Origin: Phragmites australis
Taxonomy: Eukaryota; Streptophyta; Magnoliopsida; Poales; Poaceae
Direction: 5' to 3'
Assembly: GCF_958298935.1 (NCBI RefSeq)
Contig: NC_084938.1
Location: 2,301,501 to 2,365,500, forward strand
Length of the DNA: 64,000 nt
A program made the translations under genes and the position numbers. Below the pieces are notes generated by a model. That model was given only the letters and a program-made list of their open reading frames with translations. It ran no database searches and was not told where the DNA came from. Shown piece by piece: positions 19,758 through 30,063 of this stretch (its first letter is position 1; each line of letters starts with the position of its first letter).

Positions 19758-21941
19758 TGAGGTACTTAATGCTTTAACAATCTCTTTCGTGAGATCGCCC
19801 TTCACTAGAGATTCCTGAGCGGATGATGCCTTTGGTTTTGACGAGGACAGAAGCCACCTCTTCATCGGATCAGGTAGATCAATCTTCTCATATGGGGTAA
19901 TCATTGTAGGAACTCTCTGATGCTCAGGTGATGGATGTGCTGGAGGCGGAGACGCCGGAGTCAGAGACGCTGGAGACGGAGGTGCCTGAGTTGTAGACGG
20001 TGAAGCACGATGCGAAGTTGCCTGCGGCGGAGATACCGGGCGCGGGGGCGATGGTGCCTGAGGTGGAGAGGGTTGGCGCAGGGGCTTAGGTGCCTGAGGT
20101 GGAGTGGGTTGGCTCTGGGGTTGAGGTGCCTGAGGCGGAGTGTGTTGGCTCTGGGGCAGAGGTGCCTGAGGCAGAGATGCTGGGCGCTGGGACAGGCGTG
20201 ACGCTGACGATTGTGACTTTTGACAGCTCAGTATGATATCCCGTCTGGGCCACAAAATGAAGTTTCCAACAGCCTCATCGAGAATCTCAATACCCTCAGG
20301 TGTGCTGATTTCAAGCTTGTACTTCATGAAAATTGGCTGCACCGAGTCCACTTGTACCTTGGCATAACCGGTCGGAATATCTTGACTATGAAACACACGG
20401 CCTGGAATGGCCTGGTCAGCGGCAGCCTCGACAGTGAAGTCTCCCTTGCCGACCGGAACATGAAGAATGCAAGGGGTAGCCTCTTTGATTTCATCCACAG
20501 GATATCTCTGGCTATCGAAATATGTGGACCCGACGCTGCTCTGAAATCCTGGGCTAGTTGGTTGCTCTATCAGCATTAATGCCGCCCTTTCCTTCTCCTT
20601 TTCATTCCACATCTTCATGAATTCGACCTTAACCTGTTCTTGTATCTGTTCCTCTAGGGTCTTCTTATATCTATTACGTGTCTTGTACTGGCCCGCATCG
20701 TTTGGGAACCCATGCTTCCAGCCCATTTTTGATCCGATGCCTCGAGTGCGACCCGGGTGTTCTTTGTTCCCCAGGGCCTTGGTAAGCAGGTCATTCTCCC
20801 TGTCGGGCTCTAGAGACCCTTCCTTAACAAGCCCTTGGATGGTCTGGGGGCTATTGAAGGCTAAGTCCCCAGACTCGGTTCGTTGTGACCAAGCGTAGAC
20901 CCAGTTCCTGCTTCGCTCGTCACAATTTTCTAAAGGGTTGGGTTTCCCAGCCCGGGCAGCCTCTTCTTCTTGCCTCCTCCACTCAGGAATTTTGGGGGGG
21001 TACCCAGATGAGCCCAGGTGATGGTGGTGCTTATTCTTCTTCGCAGGTTGCTTGAACGATTCACCTAGTTTGATGGCATCAGGTGTGGTCTTCTGCCTAA
21101 CAAACTCTGCCCATTGCTCTGGTGTAATCTTTCTATATTTATTAAAGGGTACCAGATTCTTCTTCACGAATTCCTTGTTGAGCTCACTCTTCCAACTCCG
21201 GAAGCTTTTTCCCATAGTTTTTAATGCATTCTGTTTGGCTGCTTCCTCTGTTCCCGAGGGGAATCGGATGGTTCTCTGCAATGTTGACCATAGAAACTCC
21301 TTCGTCTCATCCGACACCAACCGCCAATCAGTTACAGTGATTGGGACGTACTCCTTGACAAGGAATCCACAACCGTTGCGGAATTTGGCGCAGGCCTCAC
21401 GAGGTGCAATAGGCTCCCCTTCAACACCGACCTGTGTTATTGTATAAATACCGGACAGCAACTTGTTTCTGCTATGCTCGCCCCTTCTTCATTTCAGCGT
21501 CGGCCCAGAGGGACCCGAAGTTTCGGGCACAGATGTAACGGTGGGTTGTGGCGCAGATGATCGATGTGAAGATCTTTGCACCCTCACCCTCTAGAGAGAA
21601 AAAAAAAGGAGAGTTGATAACAACAGAAGATATTCCTCCATTTAAGAAGTATAAAATGCATTGACTCAACTAAATACCTCTTCGGCGGGATCGTACTCGT
21701 TGTCACTTTCCCGACGTCGGATCTCCCGATCGCACGGAACATGGCTCGGGCTGTGATACAAGCTTGAGCTTTTGCTGCTGTCGGAGGAGGATGGCTGGTG
21801 AGGGCTTGGGTCCCTATCCGACCTCTGTGCCGGGGAGGCCTCTATTGCGAGCGTCCTCTGTGCCGGGGAGGCCTCTATTGCAACATCCGATATCCTGCTT
21901 GCTTCTGGTTTCTTAGGGGTTACTGTCCTCTTCTGCCCCAT
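19755..21941 (-). pseudogene. CACTA-1 gene 2, N-terminal part: Transposase_24-like, DUF8039-like and proline-rich regions
   Basis: Exon 1 (21,941-21,675) starts MGQKRTVTPKKPEAS, with two copies of AIEASPAQR and an S-rich stretch, and ends at a GTATTTAG donor. Exon 2 (from about 21,595) has ATTHRYICARNFGSLWADAE, then a frameshift near 21,480. The long frame (21,461-19,755) follows with KFRNGCGFLVKEYVPITV, FLWSTLQRTIRFPSG, KKNKHHHHLGSSGYPPKIPE, LENCDERSRNWVYAWSQR and LEEQIQEQVKVEFMKMW; these are Transposase_24 (Ptta/En-Spm) features. A DUF8039-like block follows (CILHVPVG ... FILWPRRDI). Then comes a proline-rich linker with repeated LPQAPxPQSQxTPPQAP units (20,190-20,010). It is interrupted by TAG at 19,755 before the protease domain, in the same frame. 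Confidence 0.8.
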
Positions 21942-21972
21942 AGTACTTAATCGACCGATGGATTATTGTTAC

Positions 21973-23920
21973 CTAGAAAAAACTAACAAGTATGCTAGTA
22001 TGAAAAAAAGGGGAATTTAGTAGTAGTGTAAAATGCAAAATAGAGTATCATAGAACACAAGAAAAGCATAGAAATTAGAGAGCAGAGAATGACAATATTG
22101 GATTATTCGAACGCCACTATTTTGGATGAAAAGGGGCCAGTTTTTGAAAATATAAGTCCCGTCGGGCTATTATTAAAATATTAATTTTAAAAAGGCTAAA
22201 AAAAATTCCTTTAGAATGTCTACCAAAAAACATTTTCCTCAATTTGTAGCCATCCTATATATGCATTATACCTCAGTATCAAAAATAATAATTGTACACG
22301 CTTTTGGCTCATGTGTTAATTGTATATCACTGTATGATGGAGAAAATTTACTCTACAAATTGTTGGTTATAGTGGTCTTCCATTCCACGCGCGCATAAAT
22401 TGGATAACGAAGTAATGCACTAAAATGAATTGACATAACTGAAGTATACTTTATCATGAAATTGGCTGGCTTACACATGGCAAATAATCTGAAGTACATC
22501 AGCATTCCAACACTTTTAGAGCTTTTTGGTTGAGCCGAGGCTTTTAGTCAAAAATCAACTTTTCTGTTAGAAAAACTACTGATTTTCTAGTTGTTGGTTT
22601 TTTACTATTGATTTTTACTATCGAACCAAACGCAGCCTTAGTCACGTTCACAACCTTTTTTGTGTCACTGCAACAACATCGTCTTTCGCTGCAAAGTTCA
22701 AACCATGGCATCTGCTTTGACGGATAAGTGGTTTTGTAATACTGCATGATTGTTGACAGGAGGCAGCGAAAGTTAAGCATATCCTTTTTGGGGCTATATA
22801 GTTTATTTTCATTCTTGCAGATATCTTGAGATCAAATTCTTATCACTAGATTAACTTTTTCTTAGTTAATACATAAATCTTGTAAATCATTTCAGAATTC
22901 AAAAAGATCCATCTTGAATGAAAAATGATAAGTCAGTACACGGCAAAAAGAAATGATAATAAGGCAACGATTTTTGGCAAGGTACATTTGCAATGGCCTT
23001 CTAGTTATATAATGGTTTTCCTTCTTTCTTCTCATTCTCGATATACAGGCCTACTACTAAATGATGATTAACCATTATTCTTGGTAAATAAAATTAGTAG
23101 GAGTATCAAAGTATTTGAGTAGACGATGGACACCTGGCTGTCATTGTTTGGGTACCAAACGTGGAGTGTTAAATCGGCATGCTATTACACAGATATAACA
23201 GTAATTGTAAAAAGAACAAGTCATTGTTTACAAAGATGTAACAGTTTCTATAAAAACAACCAATTTGAAGACTAAATACAGAAAGAGCTAAATTTAAGAG
23301 GAGGCCATTTGCATTGATCAAGCCATAGACCTTGCCAAATCCTTCTTATGATATGAAAATCATTTCGCCGATGTTTTTTTAATGTGAATATGTGTTAGGT
23401 TTAATGTTTTTCTATCCAAACACCTATATGCTTATTATTCAGAAATGGATTAGCAAATATGTAAAGGATTTAGAAGCACCAATCCTTGATTTCCTCTAGC
23501 AGGTATGACTGGGATGTTGCAACTATACAATCGTTTCTACATATTGCAAGGTTGCAAGTATTCCTCAAAGGACTGATGGATTCAAGCAAACATATACCTT
23601 TTCTCTTCTTTACATGAGCATCATACAAATTTGAAGTCATGTGGTGTTGTAAATTATAGGGAAAATGTATTCACGTGGGTACATGTCAGATTTTCATGTA
23701 TCAAGTTTTTTAAGCGTTGCAATCTTTTATGATGTATTTGCATGCAGCATAATGTATTGTGTAACAAAAACCTAACAAATGGATATGCAATTTTAGTAAC
23801 CTTTGCGCTGCACCACGGCACGATGGCTGGCATCACAGAGAAGAGAGGGGGGGGGGGCATCACACGGCCGGCCGGAGAATCGACTACGACGGCTCAGCCG
23901 GGAGGGGGATATGGACCTAC
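21973..23920 (-). other. Probable leader intron of CACTA-1 gene 2
   Basis: AT-rich, with no open frame worth calling. On the minus strand it runs from a GTGAGTAGGTCC donor near 23,920 to an acceptor TTTTTTCTAG near 21,974, 32 bases before the gene 2 start codon. These limits are inferred from consensus splice sites only. Confidence 0.4.
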
Positions 23921-24125
23921 TCACCGGCGGTGGCGGCTCCTCCTCGGCGCTGTCGACCTCGGCGGCGGTGGCTCCTCCTCGGTGCTGTCGAACTCGGCGG
24001 CGGCGGCGGCTCCTCGGCGCGGTCACACTCAGCGGAAAGGGAGAGCGCGGGAGGCGGACGGATGGACAGCCTGACGGCGCGGTCGATGGTTTGTGAAAGC
24101 ACTAGGGTTTTCGGAGCCGCGCGCG
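23921..24125 (-). promoter_or_regulatory. GC-rich 5' leader of CACTA-1 gene 2
   Basis: On the minus strand the sequence has CCGAAAACCCTAGTGC just below the TATA box. A GC-rich stretch of GCCGCCGAGGAGGAGCC repeats follows, ending at a CCGGTGAGT splice donor. This is the composition of a plant 5' untranslated exon, and the short open frames here are not genes. Confidence 0.45.
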
Positions 24126-24127
24126 GT

Positions 24128-24137
24128 TATATAAATA
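24128..24137 (-). promoter_or_regulatory. TATA box of the internal (gene 2) promoter of CACTA-1
   Basis: TATATAAATA on the plus strand (TATTTATATA on the minus strand) lies between the repeat island at 24,145-24,226 and the GC-rich leader. The leader is on the low-coordinate side, which points to minus-strand transcription. Confidence 0.5.
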
Positions 24138-24144
24138 GAAACGA

Positions 24145-24226
24145 TTTCCACAGGCGGTTCCTTAGGTGAACCGCCTGTGGAAATGTATTTCCACAGGCGG
24201 TTTCTTAAGTCAACCGCCTGTGGAAA
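24145..24226. repeat. Internal island of CACTA-1 subterminal repeats
   Basis: Two TTTCCACAGGCGGTT and two AACCGCCTGTGGAAA copies form two inverted pairs with spacers CCTTAGGTG and TCTTAAGTC. They equal the repeats at both element ends but lie about 4 kb from the nearer end, between the two genes and next to a TATA box. Confidence 0.9.
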
Positions 24227-24262
24227 CCTGTGAAATATTTTTTTTGTTTGTTCGGAAAATAC

Positions 24263-24349
24263 TATTCTATTACATATTAAAGCATCTTAAATATTCTATT
24301 ACATATTAAAGCATCTTAAATATTCTATTACATATTAAAGCATCTTAAA
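24263..24349. repeat. Three 29-bp tandem repeats
   Basis: TATTCTATTACATATTAAAG followed by CATCTTAAA is repeated at 24,263, 24,292 and 24,321 with almost no variation. It lies in the 3' non-coding region of gene 1. Confidence 0.9.
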
Positions 24350-24444
24350 TGCATACAAGTCCTTAATACAAATTAAAGCTTATCCTAATTGTATACAAAT
24401 TTCAGGGTTCTATCACATTGGAAAATAATTCGCATAACATTGCA

Positions 24445-27400
24445 CTATTTGCCTTGAACTGTTTTCCCTCCACCATCCAGATGCATGTACGGCATCACAG
24501 ATCTATCAAGGGTTGCTTCTACAAGTTTGATCTTTTCTGGATCTCCAAAAGGCGGCACATCATCGAACTGATTGTATTCTTCCGCATCCTTCACATTCTC
24601 GACTCCGACAATTCTTTGTTTTTCGGCAACAACTACGTGCTTCTTTTCATTCGCGGGGTCGATTATATAGAAAACTTGTGCGACGTGATCAGCGAGTACC
24701 CACGGGTCATCTTTGTGGCCTACAATGCTGAGGTCGACAATTGTGAAGCTATAGTTGTCCACCGCCATGCCATTTGCGTGTTTGACCCATTTGCACAGAA
24801 AGACGGGGATCTGCAGATTCACTCCATAGTCGAGTTCCCAGATTTCTTCTACGAACCCATAGTAGGTGACCTTTTTCCCTGTTGTGTCATAGGCTTATGT
24901 TCGAACGCTGTTGTTTTGGGTCGTGCTCTTCTTGTCTTTTGCTTTGGTATAAAACGTGTACCCATTAATGTCATACACTTGCTATGACGTAACTAAACTT
25001 GATGGGCCACAAGCCAACATTTTCACATTTTTTTTATCTAGAGATTCACCGTCCGGAAGGTTTTTGGTTCTTGAAACATATGGTGAAGCGACGCTTGTGC
25101 TCTTTCAAGATCCAATCATACGAGCAGCCTTGATTTTTTGTGTAGAGCTCATTTAGGTGTTGCTCGACGTACGGTGCCACTAACTGGATCTGCTGCAATA
25201 TGGTGAAATGCGCTTCTTCCACTGCTTTGTAATCATGATCGATGAATCTTTTCTTTCCTTTGGTCCCTCTCCCAGACAACCTCCCCTCATGTCGAGATAC
25301 AGGTACACCAATCGGATTAGAATCTTTTATGTAATCGATGCAACACTCAACGACTTCCTCGGTACTGTAGCCCTCGATCATGGAACCCTCTGGGTGAGCA
25401 CGATTTCGTACATAGCCCTTGAGAATGCCCATGTACCGCTCAAATGAATACATCTGATGTAAGAATACAGGGCCCAGTGCAATTATCTCATTCACGATGT
25501 GAACCAAGAGGTGTACCATGATATCGTAAAAGGATGGAGGGAAGCACATCTCAAGTTGGCACAAAGTCTCTACCGAGGAACTATGTAGAGCACCTAGTTT
25601 TTCAGCATCGATCACCTTCTGAGCAATTGCGTTGAAGAAGTGACACAACCGTGTGATGACCACCTTTATGTATCTTGGCTTGATACCCCTTATTGCAATA
25701 GGGAGCATCTGCGTCATCATCACATGACAATCGTGAGACTTCATGCCGATTAGCTTCAAATCTTTCATCGAGACTAGGTTCTTAATGTTGGATGAGTAGT
25801 CAGTCGGGACTCTCACCCCACGTAAGCACTTGCACAGTGCCTTTTTCTCCTCAAGTGTCAGAGAGTAGCTAGCTGGCGGAAGATAATGTTTCCCATTTGG
25901 TCTGTCTTCAGGGTGTAGCTCTGGCCTAATTTCAAAATGCACCAAGTCTTTACGTGACTTGATTCCATCCTTTGTCTTGTCTGGTATGTCCAGTAAGAGG
26001 ACAATGATGCTATCACACACATTCTTCTCAACGTGCATGACATCGATGCTGTGATGGACGTCCAAGTCCTTCCAGTAGGGCAAATACTTAAAGAAAATTG
26101 GCATCTTCTTCCACAGCGTGCTAGTCGGCGTCTCACTTTTCTTCCTCTTTTTACCCTTCGGCGGCTTCCCAAAAACAACCTTGATGCTACTGACCATTTC
26201 AAACACTTGTGCCCCGCTGCGAGGTTTCGAGCCAATATCTTCCTCAACCGTGTTGTCAAAATGTTTCTTCATATTGCGGTATCTGTGAGTTCTGAGTAAG
26301 AACCGTCGGTGTCACGTGTACACTACCTTCTGTGAGTACGGAAGGTATACAGACGCGATTTCATCCAAGCACATTGCACATCCTTGCTTCCCTTTAACCT
26401 ATCTCGATAGGTTAAAAAGGGCGGGATAATCATTGATGGTAACGAAAATCATTGCTTTCAGCGTGAAGTACTGTCGTCGGAATTCATCCCACACCCAGAC
26501 CCCCTCGTTCCATAGTTTCGCCATATCATCCATCAATGGTTCCAGAAACACATCTATATCGTTGCCTAGTTGTTTCGGTCCTTGGATAAGAATGGACAGC
26601 ATAAGGTACTTCCACTTCATGCATAGCCATGGAGGAAGGTTGTAGATGGTCAGGACCACTGGCCAAGTGCTATGTGAGGTGCTCATGTCACCGAAAGGAT
26701 TCATTCCGTCGGTACTCAACGCGAACCTTACATTCCTTGGTTCTTCAGCGAACTCTAGATGCATGGCATTGAACTTTCCAAGGCTTCGTACTCTTTACGA
26801 TAGAGGATACAGTGGTTCGGACACGCGTGTATTTTTTGCACATCCAATGACAACGGGCAGATAAGCTTCTTCGCCAGATAAGTGGTGGTGGGCAAGGAGT
26901 TAGGCTTCGGAAGCATGTTTGCCAAGAGACTCAACAGATCCGAGAAACTCTTGTCGGACCATCCATTGCTGGCCTTCAACATTAGAAGTTCAAGCACCGA
27001 ATGCAACACCGTAAACTCCTTATCACAGCCCTTCGATTCCTCATACAAGAGTTCCTTCGATGCCTTTTTTAACGCCTCAAAATTATCTAAACCTCTTGTG
27101 TCCCTTAAAACATGCGGTTCTGCGTGGCGCAACATTTCCTCCAGATCAAAGTCAGCATCATCATCCAGATCAAAATCGGCATCATCATCCATCATAACAT
27201 CAGTGTCGCCTTCGACTGCTCCCACATCACCATCTACTTGATCAGCAGCGATGTCCTGGTTTGGTTTGCTTGTACGTTGTTCGCCGTGATTGGACCAACA
27301 TTTGTAATCCTCAACAAAAACTCTCAAGATCAAGTGCGATTTGATTGTACTTGATTTGTCCCACAATTTCTGGTTCTTGCAATCAGAACATGGACAGTAT

Positions 27401-27516
27401 ATTTCCTTTGTGTTCTTAGTTAAAGCGTCCTTCTCTGCGGCTTCAATAAAAACAAAGAGTCCTTTGATGTATATTTCTCCATGTCTTGGCGCATCATACA
27501 TCCATGCTCTGTCCAT
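24445..27516 (-). pseudogene. CACTA-1 gene 1: TNP2-type transposase, internally deleted
   Basis: The start at 27,516 gives MDRAWMYDAPRHGEIYIKGL, the Transpos_assoc domain with CPCSDCKNQK. An acidic stretch with repeated DDDADFDL follows, then LLMLKASNGWSDKSFSDLL and IHACPNHCILYRKEYEALES. At 26,755-26,764 it jumps to HLEFAEEPRNVRFALSTDGM, so about 110 residues of Transposase_21, including the CxxC block and LMRWH region, are missing and the frame shifts. Further on: PKQLGNDIDVFLEPLMDDM, SIDVMHVEKNVCDSIIVLLL, then a DUF4218-like part (MKSHDCHVMMTQMLPIAIRG, HQMYSFERYMG) and a DUF4216-like C-terminus (LQIPVFLCKWVKHANGMAVD). Stops lie at about 26,399 and 26,335 and between 25,000 and 24,880, with a frameshift near 25,055. 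It is not functional. Confidence 0.9.
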
Positions 27517-27545
27517 CTTTAACTTCAACCACAAAATTAGATACA

Positions 27546-27567
27546 TTAATTAATTAATTAATTAATT
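27546..27567. repeat. (TTAA)n microsatellite
   Basis: TTAATTAATTAATTAATTAA lies just upstream of the gene 1 coding start in the CACTA-1 leader. Confidence 0.85.
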
Positions 27568-28124
27568 TGAAAATCAGAATTAAAAAGATTTTTTAAAAAA
27601 GGAAAATACGGGCTTGTTATGATTATAATATATCTACGCAATTGAATCTACATTAACATAAATTTATGACTCAAAATAATGTGAATTCATTACTCTCTCT
27701 CCTTCTCCCTCTCCCTCTCCCTAGATCTAGATCTAGATCTAGAGAAAATGTCCCCATTTATGATGAAACCTCCTAAGGCTAAAAAACATCACATTCTGGC
27801 TATATTTTTAAAATATAATACTAGAATCATGTGAATCTACACAATTAAATCAATATTGCAACAAATTTTAGCTAATTTGATGATCTAAATGGCAAGAACC
27901 ATGAGCATCTCTAGATCAGATTGAAACTCTAATTTAGCCTTAAATCTAAATCTAAACTTCAAAAAAATGCAAGCTAGGGATGAGATATACATACCTTATT
28001 TGGCTCCTCCAAGGAAATCAAAAACAAAACCTTCCCCACCTATTTTCCAAATCGGCCGCCACAGTAAATGCTTACTGTTTCGAACAGTAAGTCTGTCTGA
28101 ATGGAGCTGGCCGAGAAGAAGGAG
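27568..28124 (-). other. CACTA-1 gene 1 leader region
   Basis: AT-rich, non-coding. A (CTAGAT)n run lies at about 27,721-27,742, preceded by a CTCTCCCT-type pyrimidine tract. An intron in the leader is likely, but I cannot fix its borders. Confidence 0.35.
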
Positions 28125-28132
28125 TATTTATG
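28125..28132 (-). promoter_or_regulatory. TATA-like box of the gene 1 promoter of CACTA-1
   Basis: On the minus strand CCATAAATACTCC stands about 10 bp after the innermost subterminal repeat (GCACAGGCGGTCG, 28,140). Confidence 0.4.
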
Positions 28133-28137
28133 GACTA

Positions 28138-28440
28138 TTTGCACAGGCGGTCGACATAAGAAACCGTCTGTGGAAACTAATTTCCACAGGCGGTTCCTTA
28201 TGTGGACCGCCTGTGGAAATGGATATATTTTCATAGACGGTCCACATAAGGATCCGCCTATGGAAAGGCTCCATTTACACAGACGGTTCCTTATGTGGAC
28301 CGCCTGTGGAAATAGATCTATTTCTACAGACGGTCCACGTAAGGAACCGCCTGTGAAAATTACTTTTCACAGGCGGTCCTCAGCCGTATAGGGCCGCAGC
28401 CACTTTCTCAGGCGGTTCTTCCTACGAACCGCCTGTAGAA
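28138..28440. repeat. CACTA-1 subterminal repeats, gene 1 side
   Basis: About ten copies of TTTCCACAGGCGGTTCCTTA and its inverse, several mutated (ACAGACGGTC, CATAGACGGTC). They match the array at the other end. Confidence 0.85.
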
Positions 28441-28484
28441 ATTAATCCTAGATGTCTTGAAAAATAGGTTTTGTAGTAGTGACT

Positions 28485-29315
28485 GCTTAGGTCCATCGTT
28501 GTTGAAGGAGTAGCAACCGAAGTCCGAAGGCACCATGTCAGGGACAAGACGTTCGTCACCAGTAGGTTCAATCCTCTCTATTATAACTAGTTTATATTAT
28601 CTAGAATACACGAACTAAACTGACGAACACAAATGTTGTTAAATTAGATTCCTATACCAAGACGAATCATGGAGCTCAAGCCAAGAGGAGCACAGAGAAG
28701 AAACATCAAGAAATTAATAACTTTTAGAGTTCTATACGGGACATGGAAAACAATTGAAACTGTGCTTCAGCTTCGTTGGGTGTGTTCCTCAAATCACATC
28801 TCTACCTTCTGAAAAATCTCCCATGACGTACGGATGGTTCCTGAGCCTATTTTTCAAGCAAAACTTGCAAATAATCAAAGGAGAGACATCAAAAGCATCA
28901 AAGCTTGGATGGGTCTCAGGAGAGTGTGTTCAGATAAAAGGATTTTCTGTCGCATTGTGTATACTATAATACGATGATTAATATGCATGATTAATCTAGC
29001 TACTCAGGAGCTCACGGAAGGGTTTTCTCACGGAGGCTACATATATGGTGTACTCACATGCATATGCTGATTTTGGCTTAGACCGCATGGTAACGAGAAG
29101 CCATAATTAATCAGAAAACTTAATCGTTTGCATACTCCCAAAAACATGCTAAAAGAACCATGTGGGAAGAGCAGACTGAAATATACAACCGAGTGTTACA
29201 ACTAAGATCTCTGTGGCATTGTGGTAGTAAAAAAATATTATACTATTGAGAAAAAGAATAGATAATAAAAAATCTAATAAATCTAGCCGCGTAAGTGCGC
29301 GAGCTACCCTTGCTA
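28485..29315. other. Unassigned sequence
   Basis: No repeat match within the window and no convincing gene. One open frame of 71 codons at 28,754-28,969 has no recognisable motif. The far right (29,220-29,310) is A-rich. Confidence 0.3.
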
Positions 29316-30063
29316 ATTAGGATTTACTTGAAGATTCGTATTCCGGCTGGTGTTTGCTCTTCCCTGACAATGGTAGAGGTTCTCTGGCAAACTTTTTTTA
29401 GGGTTCGGGTCAGGGAACTGGTTCAGCTCTCATCGGATCCGGTCTAGTATAGAGGGCGAGTGCCATAGTGAGCTCATCTGGCCGGAAAGAAGAATAATCC
29501 GGAATCTTTTGAAATTTCCAAAAACATGTAAGATATCATCTAGTTGCGATTTAGTTATATCATCTAAAAGTCGTAACTAGACAACACAGCTGCAAGGCTT
29601 CCTAATTCAATGCATTTCCAACGTGGAAAAAGAAATAAAAATGAAGGCACCTGAGCACCTCCAACAATGTAAAAGGGTGCATGGTAGCTAGAGATCGACA
29701 GTCAAATGGTTGAACAGCCTCACACGCCAGTTCGTTTTTCGTTCCATATTTGCATCAATCCAGTTGACCTTGAGCACGTACGTTGGCTGCTTTCGAGCTC
29801 TGCACATGCATGCGCATGAGGCCCATCGATCGAGTATCGTTTTCTCTATGCTATGCACCTACAGCAACGTCCAGGAAGAGTAGCGGTTGTGTACGATTGA
29901 TCAGATCGATTAATACCGAGACCGCGTTAGATCCCATGAGAGCGGACGATCAGATTGACTTCTTCCTAATGCGACGAGCAGATCAGAAGTATTTAAAGGA
30001 TTGTAAGGTGATACCTGGAGAGAGTGTAGCAACCCAACATAGATTTTGAGTACTCTATCTTAG
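29316..30063. repeat. Duplicated anonymous segment, copy II, left part
   Basis: Diverged relative of 14,815-15,250. AATTAGGATTTACTTGAAG, AGTCGTAACTAGACAACAC, ATGCATTTCCAAC and GATCCCATGAGAGCG occur in the same order. GAGCTCTGCA near 29,795 matches copy IV near 50,612. The LINE target duplication ATCTTAG (30,057-30,063) ends it. Confidence 0.5.

Larger units (their letters stand above)
17869..28481 (-). mobile_element. CACTA-1: complete CACTA/En-Spm element, 10.6 kb, genes on minus strand
   Basis: The left terminus CACTAGTACAGAACGATAC starts at 17,869 and the right terminus TTTTGTAGTAGTG ends at 28,481. ACT flanks both sides (17,866-17,868 and 28,482-28,484), a perfect 3-bp target duplication. 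Both ends carry inverted and direct copies of TTTCCACAGGCGGTT. Two genes lie on the minus strand: a TNP2-type transposase (27,516 to 24,445) and a Transposase_24/DUF8039/C48 protease gene (21,941 to about 18,400). A third island of the subterminal repeats sits between them at the gene 2 promoter. Both genes are mutated, so the copy would need proteins in trans. Confidence 0.9.

Noticed and set aside
20010..20579. Plus-strand frames opposite CACTA-1 gene 2
   Set aside because: They are mirror frames of the proline-rich linker and DUF8039-like region, which have clear minus-strand homology.
28754..28969. 71-codon frame right of CACTA-1
   Set aside because: No motif, no repeat of the frame elsewhere and no splice or promoter context.
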